A stretch of 64,000 bases of DNA from Mesorhizobium hawassense (GTDB lineage Bacteria > Pseudomonadota > Alphaproteobacteria > Rhizobiales > Rhizobiaceae): the NCBI RefSeq assembly GCF_003289945.1, contig NZ_QMBP01000008.1, positions 62,001 through 126,000 on the forward strand, given 5' to 3'. The position numbers were made by a program, and so were the translations under genes. The notes under the pieces were generated by a model, which made no database searches, was not told where the DNA came from, and saw only the letters and a list, made by a program, of their open reading frames with translations. This document shows positions 39,146 to 47,903 of the stretch, piece by piece. The stretch's first letter is position 1. Every line of letters begins with the position of its first letter.

Positions 39146-40551
39146 TTGAGGTGGACGAGCTAGCACGAACCGTAGAAGCGAAGCGTGCGGTCCTCGGATC
39201 GCTGGCAGCGCTTTACCCGTGGATGCAACCCTACTATTCCCTCCCGCTCCGCGACTATGCGTCCCGACTGTTCGACGCGCCGGCTTCGAAAGCCACGCCG
39301 GAGATCCGCCGGCACGCTCTAACCAAGCTGCTTGGCACGATCAAGAACGCGGGGAAGCGGAACGGATTGTCCATCGATGCCGTCGCGCAGATTTGCCGCG
39401 AATTCGAACAGCGCCGCGTGCTGCAGACAGGTCCTCATCTGCTTCTTCTTCTGGACCCGGAAGCTTATTACACGCATATTCTTAGCCTGCTTGGCCTCTC
39501 GGCGCATGGCTGTTCGACTTATCTGTCCTATGCCGTTTCGACGGTCAGCCTCGCTGAAAAAGCACGCAAAGGGCCTGGCTGGCTCAAAGTCGACAGGCAG
39601 CCGGTCAACGTCTTCGGCCTCCCCCGAAGCCGCATGATCGGGTATAGCCTTCTGACCGGGCCCGGAGCCTATCGGTTCGAACTGGTGCCAGCAGAACAAG
39701 GCGCTGAGCCTGACACGCTTGATCTACTACACAACCGTTTGCCAAAGGGCCAATTCGAGCGGCCGGCGCATGCCATCAAGGCAGCCAATCTCAGCCTGTG
39801 GCCAAAACTTTTTGGAAGCCGCTTCACCTTCTTGCAGATCGACGACGAGGATATTGCCGATCTGGTGGCGGACCATCTGTCGGAAGAGAACTCCTGGCTG
39901 CGTACCAGGTTGCTGGAAGACCCACGGCTCGCCTCGAATATGCTTGCCGAGATCGACACGCTTGCAGACGGCCCCTGGAGTGGCTGGCTTTCGCGCAGTA
40001 CCGACTTCTTCTGGTTCTATCAAAACGGCAGGCGCCTGCCATTGCGGCTGGTCGCTGGCGAACTTGTCAATCCGGCAACCGGAGCGAAGATGGTTCGCTT
40101 CGCGGCTTCCGAGATCATCGCGCGGTTGGCCGACCGCAGCCTGATTCCAAATCTCCTCCTCATGTTTCTGGTCACGTCGGTACTGCCGGGCGTCCGCGCG
40201 CTCGGAGGCAGTCATCAGCCGATCTACTACCCCCTGATGCGCTATGTCGTCTGCCGGGCACTCGAGGCGGCAGACGTGGATGCCGGTCTTCGGGAAGCTC
40301 TCGTGACCGACGATCTACCGGGCGCTTGGGGACACCGAGTAATTGAGTGCGATGACGATTTCTTCGACTCATTTCGAAACGATGACATTGCCGCATCTGG
40401 CGATTTCACCGATCGCTTCAGCAAGATGTCTTTCACAGAAGCCTGCGGAGGTATGACCAGCTTTGTTTCGGATACGTCCTGGCAGGAACTTCACAGGCGG
40501 TTGCGAGAGCAAGCGATCGCCCCCACCGATGCGGAATGGGCTTTCTCCTGA
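39142..40551 (+). CDS. Unrecognised 469-residue protein translationally coupled to MFS exporter
   Basis: I do not recognise this protein. It is soluble-looking, with a helical N-terminus, then EFEQRRVLQTGPHLLLLLDPEAYYTHILSLLGL (about residues 87-119). The TGPH segment is vaguely like the TGQQ loop of BshC-type cysteine ligases, but overall resemblance is not established. Further features are NVFGLPRSRMIGYSLLTGPG and GGSHQPIYYPLMRYVVCRALE. The ATGA overlap with the MFS gene implies joint action, possibly synthesis of the exported compound. No signal peptide. Confidence 0.7.
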   Translation: MIEVDELARTVEAKRAVLGSLAALYPWMQPYYSLPLRDYASRLFDAPASKATPEIRRHALTKLLGTIKNAGKRNGLSIDAVAQICREFEQRRVLQTGPHLLLLLDPEAYYTHILSLLGLSAHGCSTYLSYAVSTVSLAEKARKGPGWLKVDRQPVNVFGLPRSRMIGYSLLTGPGAYRFELVPAEQGAEPDTLDLLHNRLPKGQFERPAHAIKAANLSLWPKLFGSRFTFLQIDDEDIADLVADHLSEENSWLRTRLLEDPRLASNMLAEIDTLADGPWSGWLSRSTDFFWFYQNGRRLPLRLVAGELVNPATGAKMVRFAASEIIARLADRSLIPNLLLMFLVTSVLPGVRALGGSHQPIYYPLMRYVVCRALEAADVDAGLREALVTDDLPGAWGHRVIECDDDFFDSFRNDDIAASGDFTDRFSKMSFTEACGGMTSFVSDTSWQELHRRLREQAIAPTDAEWAFS

Positions 40552-41034
40552 GCACATCAATAAGCGCAGGACGTGACGTTCAGTCGGACGTCACTATTGG
40601 GGTCGCAAGTGGTCGGAGCGCCTTTAGGAATTCGGATACGATGCAGTACTCAAAAGCAAGCAGTTCCAGACTTCCATTTAGCGGGAACACATGAACATTT
40701 CCATTCGTCGCCAAGGCCAGTTTTGCGCTGGAAAAGCCAAAGTGTCGAGTTCAGAAATGGCCGCAACGGGGCCGAGAGCGGACTGGCAGTTATGGGCCGG
40801 TGTACCGCGCACAGCGGCCAATATCTCGCTGGTTCCTCCCCGATGTGATGTATTCCCGGCAGCCTTCCTAATATCAGCGACGATCGCCTCCGGCATGAAC
40901 CTACCGGCAGGGATCGGGCGACGCCCTGTGGAATTGATGGTCGACGTAGAATTGGGCAGGTGTCCCGATGAGCATGTCCGCCACAACTCGGGACGATGGT
41001 TGAGAACCTCGCATGCGTCCAGAATCCAATCTCG
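40552..41034. other. Convergent intergenic region with a 7-bp hairpin
   Basis: About 480 bp between convergent genes. GTGACGT (40573-40579) and ACGTCAC (40588-40594) form a perfect hairpin with an 8-nt loop just after the 469-aa gene; with no T-run it is at best a weak terminator. Frames here show no recognised family. Confidence 0.4.
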
Positions 41035-42003
41035 TCAAGTTGCCCAGACCTTCGCGCTTGCGCTGTCGAAGAATGTGTACCCGATCGTGGAGCCGGCGGT
41101 CTTCTGATACTTTGCGAGGAGTCCGTCCAGCGCCCTGAGCTTGTCGCCGTCCGGGTTGTAGACACCGAAGTAGATGTGCTTCGCCTCAGACGCAAAAATG
41201 GCGCGGTAAATGTGCGCGTCGTTCTCATCGGCGCTGTGCCCGTAAACGAACATCACCGCGGAATTGCCCCTCAGCATGTCCAGGCAATGGCGGAGGTAGG
41301 CGACCGAGTTGATCTTGCGCATCTTCTGGTTGCTCGTACCTTCCGCTACGTAGACTGGGAACCTGCCGCGCTTGGCGATCTCGTCAGTGATCGTGGCGAT
41401 GACTCCAGAACCAGTGTCGACTGCTTTCATTATCTCACCTCCTCCGCTTTCAAAGAGATGGAGGCCGCCGTGCAGGTTGTAGAGATGGCAGTACGCGTCC
41501 TCCGAGAACGGGCCGTGGAAGGAGCCAGCAGACCTACCCAGCCCGAATCCGTCCCGGAGGAGCCGCTTCTCAAGATTGACCCAGTAAAGCAGCAGATCAT
41601 AGTTCAGCGAGAACACGGTAGAGAAGCAAGACAAGAAGTCGGCGCTGCTTGTGTATTTCGAACCTAAATCTTCCCGATGATTGGGATGCGTTGCGTTGAC
41701 CGCCTCCACCAGCGCTTCCCGTACCTTCTGGGCATCCGCTTGAATGTCGGCGGCATGGGCGGCGTTCCCGTATGCCCGCTCCACTAGCACAGCCCCTTCT
41801 AGAGCCCGGACCACAGCCTCGAAATCGACCGTCCCGAGAGCGTCGAAGAGATCGCGCACCGGGGTGCCGGCTGCGAGGCCGGATTTGTCGAGCAGATTGC
41901 GGTAGCTGAAGTATTGAGCGGAGAAGCCATTGCCGATCAGCAACGCGCGATCCTCGCCTTCTGTCCGCTTCATGGCATCATTAAAGTCGATCACGTCCGG
42001 CAT
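41035..42003 (-). CDS. DUF4917 family SIR2-like protein
   Basis: A 322-residue protein with SIR2-superfamily marks: ALLIGNGFSAQYFSY (residues 20-34, nucleotide-binding loop), FSLNYDLLLYW, LYNLHGGLHLF (His of the NADase site) and VMFVYGHSADENDAHIYRAIF. This fits DUF4917, a family of SIR2-like proteins often seen in defence islands. GGGAGAG precedes the ATG. It is divergent from the Thoeris-type cassette across 377 bp. NAD hydrolysis is a reasonable expectation from the conserved Asn and His but is not shown. Confidence 0.8.
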   Translation of the reverse strand: MPDVIDFNDAMKRTEGEDRALLIGNGFSAQYFSYRNLLDKSGLAAGTPVRDLFDALGTVDFEAVVRALEGAVLVERAYGNAAHAADIQADAQKVREALVEAVNATHPNHREDLGSKYTSSADFLSCFSTVFSLNYDLLLYWVNLEKRLLRDGFGLGRSAGSFHGPFSEDAYCHLYNLHGGLHLFESGGGEIMKAVDTGSGVIATITDEIAKRGRFPVYVAEGTSNQKMRKINSVAYLRHCLDMLRGNSAVMFVYGHSADENDAHIYRAIFASEAKHIYFGVYNPDGDKLRALDGLLAKYQKTAGSTIGYTFFDSASAKVWAT

Positions 42004-42380
42004 TGCGTAGTCTCTCCCAGTAGAAGCCCTCTATTCCGGGCCACGCTCTTTGACCACTTAGGCGACGTACAAACAAGCGGTGTATCAAGGCGACATAAGC
42101 TTTCAGTCGGCTCTCGTCTCCCAGCTGACGTTATTCTGGCCAACGCGCTGCAGTCTGCCTCGCGCTAAGCAGCGGTTGCGCAAGCGCTGAGGCTTTGCGG
42201 GGAACGGCTGCGGATCCGGCGGAACCTGGTGGCTGGGATTCGCTGCGAAGGCCAAGGCCAAGTTCAGCGTCAGAATATTGTGCAACATCTGTGTAATGGT
42301 AGTTTCCGTCGCTCGATTGCATGTTTTCGAAGACAATACGGCCTGCCTTTGTTAGGGATGCAGCATCAAGGGAGGACCAA
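42004..42380. promoter_or_regulatory. Divergent promoter region of the DUF4917 and Thoeris genes
   Basis: 377 bp without a gene. It must hold promoters in both directions. No clear -35/-10 pair or palindrome could be chosen by eye; GGGAGGA at 42370-42376 is the ribosome-binding site of the TIR-like gene. Confidence 0.4.
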
Positions 42381-42869
42381 ATGGCAAGAAAGGTCTTTTT
42401 CAGCTTCCATTACGACCGCGATGTGCATCGCGTAGTGCAAGTGCGCAACTCGTGGGTCGTACGTACTGAAGGGGAGGCTCCCCCATTCTACGACAAGGCC
42501 GAGTTCGAAGAGGTAAAGCGGCGCGCGGGCGGTATCGAACAGTGGATCGAAGAGCAGATGAAGGGCACGTCTGTGACCGCCGTTCTCTTCGGTGCCGAGA
42601 CCTACGACCGCGAATGGGTGCGTCATGAGATCAAGCGCAGTTACCAACTGGGCAAAGGAATGCTTGCAATTGACATTCACAACGTCAAACACCCCCAGAA
42701 AGGCGCCGATGCACCAGGTCGCAATCCGCTGTCCTTTTGGGAGATAGAACAGGGAGGCCGGAAGGTGCCGCTCAGTTCGCTCTATAAGCAGTACGACTGG
42801 GTCAACGACGACGGCTACACCAACATGGCGACTTGGATTGAGGCGGCGGCACGCGCTGCAGGGAAATGA
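42381..42869 (+). CDS. thsB: ThsB-like protein with MTH538-type TIR-like domain (Thoeris)
   Basis: A 162-residue single-domain protein. ATG at 42381 with GGGAGGA upstream is preferred to the frame starting at 42321. RKVFFSFHYDRDVHRVVQVRNSW is the characteristic opening of the ThsB-like (DUF1863/MTH538) TIR family, followed by VTAVLFGAETYDREWVRHEIKRSYQLGKGMLAIDIHNVK with conserved Glu83. In characterised Thoeris systems, ThsB senses infection and makes a cyclic ADP-ribose isomer that activates ThsA. Its stop lies 4 bp before thsA. Confidence 0.9.
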   Translation: MARKVFFSFHYDRDVHRVVQVRNSWVVRTEGEAPPFYDKAEFEEVKRRAGGIEQWIEEQMKGTSVTAVLFGAETYDREWVRHEIKRSYQLGKGMLAIDIHNVKHPQKGADAPGRNPLSFWEIEQGGRKVPLSSLYKQYDWVNDDGYTNMATWIEAAARAAGK

Positions 42870-42873
42870 ACCT

Positions 42874-44319
42874 ATGCCTATCGTCGGCAGAACGCGTTTT
42901 CTGAAGGAATTTCCGGCCGCGCTTCATGAGGGAAATGCCGCGGTGTTCATCGGCGCTGGCGTGTCTATGGCAGCGGGATACCCCTCCTGGGCCGACCTGT
43001 TGGTCGATATCGGCGAGGAACTTGGCATCAGAACCAGCGACATTCAGGACCTGGCTGCACTGGCCCAGTGGCACATCCTTGAAAGCGGCGGCGCGACCGG
43101 GGTTCGCAATGTCATCAAAAAGGAGATCGGCAAGAATCGGGTCGTACCTGAAACGCTGGAGATCCTGGCGCGGCTACCGATGCGCCAGCTGTGGACCACC
43201 AACTACGATCGGCTGACGGAACGCGCGTTCGCGGCGATCGGCAGGCCGATCGACGTCGTCGCCGGAGCGAAGGACCTCAGCCTGAAGGCAACGCCAGGCG
43301 CGGCGCGTCTTTATAAGATGCATGGCTCGGTCGACCGAGTCGACGACATTGTCATCTCGACCGACGACTATGAACTCTACCGTTCGCGGCGGGGTGCGTT
43401 CACCACCCTGCTGCAAGCCCATTTGAGTAGCTTGTCGATGCTGTTCGTCGGGCTGAGTCTTACCGATCCTAATATCCGCCACGTCCTGTCCCTGATACGG
43501 GAGAGCTTTACGGAGGCACCGCCCGAGCATTTCGCTGTCGTTCGCCCGCCGAAGCGCAGTGACTTTGCGAGCGACGACGAATATCAGGCACGTTCCGCGC
43601 AACATCATCTTTGGACGAAAGATCTTGGTCGATATGGGTTAATAGCCGTCGAGATCGCTGACTATGACGAGGTGCCTGCCCTACTGCGCGAAGTCGAGCG
43701 CAAGGTCGCCGCAATGCGCGTGTGGGTGAGCGGAAGCTGGCCTCTCGACTCACCTGGCAGCGGGTCTTCGGAGTTGTACCGACTTGCCGAGGGCGTGGGC
43801 CGACTGATCGGTATGGCAGGCCGCGATCTTGTCAGTGGCTTGGGTGTCCTGGTGGGTCCAGCAGCAATGGCCGGCTTCGTTGATTCCCTGCGCGATGGCG
43901 GCGGTTGGGATGTTGATCGGCGGCTCATCGTGCGCGCGTTCCCGCAAGCACTCGCAGGCGGAAGCGCGGACAAGACGCATTGGACCGCGCTACGAACCGA
44001 GCTCGCCCGCCTCTCCGGCATCGTCGTATTCCTGGGCGGGGCAAAGCGAGATGGTAGCAACATCATCGCGGCATCCGGTGTCCACGAGGAGTTTGAACTG
44101 GCACGCGCGGCCGGCGCTTTCATCTTGCCGGTGGGAGCGACGGGAGGGACGGCGAAGCTTATCTCCGACGAACTCCTGGGCTCAGCTATGCCCTCGACCG
44201 GCGCCGCTGCGCTGAGGCCAACCGACAAGGAGCTGAAGGCTCTTGCCGATCCTGCTGCGACGGGTGAACAGCTCCTGTCCCTTGTGGCGGACATCCTGAA
44301 ACGCATCGCGAAAGCGTAA
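42874..44319 (+). CDS. thsA: ThsA-like NADase: SIR2 domain plus C-terminal SLOG (STALD) sensor
   Basis: A 481-residue protein starting MPIVGRTRFLKEF. Residues 1-270 form a SIR2 domain: AAVFIGAGVSMAAGYPSW, the catalytic Asn110 in LWTTNYDRLTE and His150 in YKMHGSVDR, close to the spacing in characterised ThsA. From about residue 285, VWVSGSWP...GRLIGMAGRDLVSGLGVLVGPAAM is a SLOG/STALD domain that binds the ThsB-made signal. The full effector would degrade NAD and stop the infected cell. It lies between two TIR genes in one operon. Confidence 0.9.
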   Translation: MPIVGRTRFLKEFPAALHEGNAAVFIGAGVSMAAGYPSWADLLVDIGEELGIRTSDIQDLAALAQWHILESGGATGVRNVIKKEIGKNRVVPETLEILARLPMRQLWTTNYDRLTERAFAAIGRPIDVVAGAKDLSLKATPGAARLYKMHGSVDRVDDIVISTDDYELYRSRRGAFTTLLQAHLSSLSMLFVGLSLTDPNIRHVLSLIRESFTEAPPEHFAVVRPPKRSDFASDDEYQARSAQHHLWTKDLGRYGLIAVEIADYDEVPALLREVERKVAAMRVWVSGSWPLDSPGSGSSELYRLAEGVGRLIGMAGRDLVSGLGVLVGPAAMAGFVDSLRDGGGWDVDRRLIVRAFPQALAGGSADKTHWTALRTELARLSGIVVFLGGAKRDGSNIIAASGVHEEFELARAAGAFILPVGATGGTAKLISDELLGSAMPSTGAAALRPTDKELKALADPAATGEQLLSLVADILKRIAKA

Positions 44320-44337
44320 ATCCGCGGCGAGGACCAA

Positions 44338-44892
44338 ATGCCGGTATTTGTAACGAGCGATGAACTCCGCGCATTCGCCGCTAAGAAGACAGCGACCGAA
44401 CAGGCGTCCATTCGGAAGACAGCATCGGAACGCCCCCTGGAGGGATCGACGTTCCTGTCGCATTCGACCAAAGATGAAGACTTGGTGGTCGGGGCGACCA
44501 TCGTGCTCGAAAACCACGGCGCGAAGGTATACATCGACAAAGTTGACCCCGAGATGCCCCCCTATACCACCGACAAGACCGCCTCGCTTCTCAAGACGCG
44601 GATAAGGCAGACCAAGCGCTTCATCCTGTTAGCAAGCAAGAACAGCAAGGAAAGCCGCTGGGTGCCATGGGAATTGGGCGTGGCAGATGGCTATAAGACC
44701 ACCAGCAAGATCGCTCTATTCCCCTCCTCTGACGTAGCCAACGACAAGACCTGGGCATCGTGGGAGTATCTCGGCCTCTACCCCCGTATCGCCTGGGGCG
44801 AGATGGAGGGGCAATCGGGATCAGTCTGGATGGTGTGGAACCATACAGCGAATACGGCCCAAACGTTGAAGGACTGGCTGGCCGGGGCGTAA
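44338..44892 (+). CDS. Second TIR-domain protein of the Thoeris cassette
   Basis: A 184-residue protein. The first 35 residues are a charged extension; STFLSHSTKDEDLVVGATIVLENHGAKVYID opens a classical TIR domain, and RWVPWELGVADGYK contains the likely catalytic Glu112. This TIR belongs to a different branch from the MTH538-type protein before thsA. Known Thoeris loci may carry several TIR proteins that recognise different phages and signal to one ThsA; that is the likely role. AGGACC precedes the ATG, 18 bp after thsA. Confidence 0.85.
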   Translation: MPVFVTSDELRAFAAKKTATEQASIRKTASERPLEGSTFLSHSTKDEDLVVGATIVLENHGAKVYIDKVDPEMPPYTTDKTASLLKTRIRQTKRFILLASKNSKESRWVPWELGVADGYKTTSKIALFPSSDVANDKTWASWEYLGLYPRIAWGEMEGQSGSVWMVWNHTANTAQTLKDWLAGA

Positions 44893-45206
44893 GTGTGAGG
44901 TAGGTGCACTGGCCCCCTTCGTAACGACCGCGGACATCAAAGCTAGCGAGCGCGCAAACGCCTGCGGCTGCTCACTCTAATGTCCGATACCGGCACGGTC
45001 CGCTGATCGACTGACTTAAACGCTTTTCGGACAGTCAGATTTTAGGCCGGAAGAGGGACTGATGGCTTCAACGCACACGTGCAAATCCGCGTTGGCCTTG
45101 GTTCTCTTACGGATACATGGCAGGAATTTTCTGCTAAAATCTTCCTAAGCTGGAACTGTGTTGAAGTGGCGATAGCATTGCGCCTTTCTAGGCAGGCGGA
45201 GCGCAA
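44893..45206. other. Intergenic region, nothing recognised
   Basis: About 310 bp between the second TIR gene and the GHKL gene. It presumably contains the promoter of the latter; GGAG at 45198-45201 serves its GTG start. No repeat or hairpin was found. Confidence 0.4.
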
Positions 45207-47309
45207 GTGAATCAAGTTGCAGATAGGCCGGATGCAATGAATCAAATCACAGCCCTGCAGCCAGGAATGCTTCGAACCAACCTCAGGGGGCAGATCCGGC
45301 AGACACAGCTTCCGAAATGGAAGGCGCTCCTTCCGCTGTTTGAGGCGGTAATGAACTCTTTTCAAGCAATTCAGGACGCGAAGTCCGATAGGCGGCATCG
45401 TGTCACGATAGTCGTGGAGCGCGACGAAGACCTGCTCGGCGAGGACACCGCCCCTATCGTCGGCTTCGAGATCAGTGATACCGGCATCGGCTTCACTGAC
45501 GAGAACTTTGACTCTTTCAACACGGCGTATTCGGAACATAAGTACGAACGAGGCGGGAAAGGCCTCGGCCGATTCATGTGGCTCAAGGCTTTCCAGACAG
45601 TTCGCGTCAGGACGACTTTCCAGGCTCACGACGGCGATGACGAACCAAGTCACTGGCTGCGGGATTTCGAGTTCGGCTTCGACTACGACCCCGACGTGGC
45701 CAGCGCGACCCAAATCGATAGCGGTACATCAGGAACTACGGTCAGACTCGGGGGCTTCCTTTCGCCTTATCGCGAGGAATGCCCGACCGACATCGAGATA
45801 CTGGCGCAGCGACTGGCCGAGCATTTTATTCTAGTGTTGATGCAGCCAGAATGCCCCGAGATCGAGATTCGTGACGGCGGCATCAAACTGTCCCTCAACA
45901 AGGTGTTCGACGAGAACTTCCATCGCGGCGGGCACAACGAGAAATTCGAGATAGCCGGACAAAGTTTCCGCATCGACGGGTTTCGCCTACACTCGCCTCG
46001 CGCATCGAAGCATCGCCTAATCTACGCGGCGAACTCCCGCGCGGTGATCACCGAAAGGCTCGACCAGTTCATCCCGAACTTCGTCGGACGGCTGCAAGAC
46101 GAGAAGGGAAGCAGCTTCGTCTATCTCGCGGTGGTCCAAGGGGACTACCTCAACGAAAGGGTCAACAATTTCCGCACCGACTTCGACATCCGCGAGGAAC
46201 TGGAGGACGGACAAGGCGATCTGCTTCAAGCGGAAGACCTGCGCCGGTCCGACATCCGGACGGAATGCCTTGCGTTCGTACAACGGGACCTGGCCGAACT
46301 GATCGACAGCCTTAACGCTGCAAAAGCCAAGCGGGTCCGAGATTACGTCCGAACGGAAGCTCCACAGTACAAACCCCTCCTTCGCTACCTAGACCAGTTC
46401 ATAGACTCAATCTCGCCGAACGCCTCCAAAATGGACATGGAGTTGGCGCTGCACCGAGAACTCCATCAACGCGAGGTCAGCCTAAAAAGGGAAGGTTCGC
46501 GCATACTAACCGAGGCAGCAAGGCAGGACGACTACGAAGGCTACCGTCAGCGCCTGTCGGAATTCATGGAACGTTCGAACGAACTCGGCGTCTCGGCCCT
46601 TGCCCAGTACGTATCCCACCGCAAGATCATCATCGAGCTGTTGGAGAAGGCCCTCTCCAACGACAAGCGAACGGGCAAGTATCCGCTCGAAGAGGCCGTT
46701 CACAATATCCTGTTCCCGATGAGGGCGACGGACCAAGATATCCTCTATTCGCAACAGAACCTGTGGATCATCGACGAACGCCTCAACTTCCATTCGTTCA
46801 TCGCTTCGGACCGGCCTTTAAACTCCCACACCGATTTTACCTCGGAATCGCGGAAGCGGCCGGATCTTTTCATCTTCGACCGGAAGATTGCATTCTCCGA
46901 AAAGCCCGACGATGGGATGCCTCTCAATAGCATCACCGTCATCGAGTTCAAACGACCGCAGCGGGACGACTACACCGGGGACGACAACCCACTCAGACAA
47001 GTGTTCGAACAGATACAGCTCATTCGGGGTAGCCAATTCAAGGATGACAACGGTCGGCCGTTGTCGGTTGCTGGGGACAAGATTCCCGCTTTCGCCTACG
47101 TCGTCTGCGACATCACGGCTAGCATGCACGCCGAGCTGAAGATGTCGGACGCTATGCCCACGCCAGATCAACGCTCCTATTATGGATATCACCGCACCTT
47201 CGGGATCTATTTCGAGGTCATCGACTACGGCCGGCTTCTTGCGGATGCCAAGCGTCGCAACCGCGTCTTCTTCGACCGCCTAAACCTCATGGACGTGGAG
47301 CGACCCTAG
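45207..47309 (+). CDS. GHKL (Hsp90/MutL/MORC-like) ATPase with putative C-terminal PD-(D/E)xK nuclease domain
   Basis: A 700-residue protein with a GTG start. The N-terminal ATPase has the N-box LFEAVMNSFQAIQDA (Asn50), DTGIGF (91-96) and the lid GGKGLGRFMW (116-125), the order seen in MutL/MORC-type GHKL ATPases; there is no histidine-kinase dimerisation box. The middle is helical (about 290-500). Near the end RKRPDLFIFD (Asp553) and TVIEFKRP (Glu580, Lys582) match the D...ExK core of restriction-like nucleases. It stands between the Thoeris genes and the Hxs operon. A DNA-targeting defence protein is the likely class; no named system is claimed. Confidence 0.8.
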   Translation: MNQVADRPDAMNQITALQPGMLRTNLRGQIRQTQLPKWKALLPLFEAVMNSFQAIQDAKSDRRHRVTIVVERDEDLLGEDTAPIVGFEISDTGIGFTDENFDSFNTAYSEHKYERGGKGLGRFMWLKAFQTVRVRTTFQAHDGDDEPSHWLRDFEFGFDYDPDVASATQIDSGTSGTTVRLGGFLSPYREECPTDIEILAQRLAEHFILVLMQPECPEIEIRDGGIKLSLNKVFDENFHRGGHNEKFEIAGQSFRIDGFRLHSPRASKHRLIYAANSRAVITERLDQFIPNFVGRLQDEKGSSFVYLAVVQGDYLNERVNNFRTDFDIREELEDGQGDLLQAEDLRRSDIRTECLAFVQRDLAELIDSLNAAKAKRVRDYVRTEAPQYKPLLRYLDQFIDSISPNASKMDMELALHRELHQREVSLKREGSRILTEAARQDDYEGYRQRLSEFMERSNELGVSALAQYVSHRKIIIELLEKALSNDKRTGKYPLEEAVHNILFPMRATDQDILYSQQNLWIIDERLNFHSFIASDRPLNSHTDFTSESRKRPDLFIFDRKIAFSEKPDDGMPLNSITVIEFKRPQRDDYTGDDNPLRQVFEQIQLIRGSQFKDDNGRPLSVAGDKIPAFAYVVCDITASMHAELKMSDAMPTPDQRSYYGYHRTFGIYFEVIDYGRLLADAKRRNRVFFDRLNLMDVERP

Positions 47310-47539
47310 AATTCGGCCGAAAAAGGTCGCGCCGCGAGAACGGAGACATCCAGGATATCGTTTCGATCGGGGGATTGCGGCGCATCGGCTACGACGCTCT
47401 TAGCCTCCAGCCAAACGAGCTCAGTTATAGTTTCACTACCGCTTAAGCCGAATGGCAGCTTCTGGGAAATCGCGGAAATATCTTGAATGGCCGATATGAG
47501 GAGCAAAACTGCCGCTCTCTCAGCAACAACCCCAACCAT
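47306..47539 (-). CDS. Doubtful small open frame opposite the GHKL-Hxs gap
   Basis: A 77-residue frame starting MVGVVAERAAVLLLISAIQD. It occupies most of the gap before hxsD on the other strand and overlaps the GHKL stop by 4 bp. It lacks a ribosome-binding site and any recognised family feature; it may be chance. Confidence 0.2.
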   Translation of the reverse strand: MVGVVAERAAVLLLISAIQDISAISQKLPFGLSGSETITELVWLEAKSVVADAPQSPDRNDILDVSVLAARPFSAEF

Positions 47540-47636
47540 CAGTGATATCGGCCCTCACCGAAAAATCGAAGTTGAACTGCACTAATTCCCATACTTGAGT
47601 TTTAGGTATAGTTTGTTGAGAGGGAGGACTTGGTAC
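47540..47636 (+). promoter_or_regulatory. Probable leader of the hxs operon
   Basis: Lower-GC segment directly before hxsD, with AGGGAGGA at 47621-47628, eight bases before a GTG at 47637. This site decides the hxsD start over a TTG at 47595. Confidence 0.5.
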
Positions 47637-47903
47637 GTGGCGGCGCGCTTTCTAGGACAGGCAGCAATCGAGATTCCACAAGACTTTCAGTGTTTTGTGG
47701 AAGGCGCGTTAATTCGACTACAGGTCCAATATCCGTCGCTGCGGTTTTCGGCCTCCAGTCACGGCGTAGAGGTAGAAGAGCTTCCGCCGGACAGGCTGGA
47801 CGATCTGCGAAAGAACGTCCTTCACGCCATCTATCGTGAGAAGATCTACTCGGAAACGCTTCCGCTGCGACATGCGTTGATCGGGGCGGTCACCGCCAGA
47901 TGA
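47637..47903 (+). CDS. hxsD: His-Xaa-Ser system protein HxsD
   Basis: An 88-residue protein (102 if the TTG at 47595 were used). The C-terminal LRKNVLHAIYREKIYSETLPLRHALIGAV matches the family's conserved end, a helix with a basic N-LL-x-x-x-R stretch followed by E-T-x-P-x-R. HxsD is a small protein found only with the HxsB and HxsC radical SAM enzymes; by analogy with peptide-modification systems it may help recognise the precursor, but its function is not established. Its TGA overlaps the hxsB ATG (ATGA). Confidence 0.75.
   Translation: MAARFLGQAAIEIPQDFQCFVEGALIRLQVQYPSLRFSASSHGVEVEELPPDRLDDLRKNVLHAIYREKIYSETLPLRHALIGAVTAR

Noticed and set aside
40650..41228. Open frames between the 469-aa gene and the DUF4917 gene
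   Set aside because: No recognisable domain, no good start site, and they overlap the end of the DUF4917 gene.
45207..47309. GHKL protein considered as a two-component sensor kinase
   Set aside because: No phospho-acceptor histidine box or sensor domain, and the box order and C-terminal ExK motif fit a MutL/MORC-like ATPase with a nuclease.
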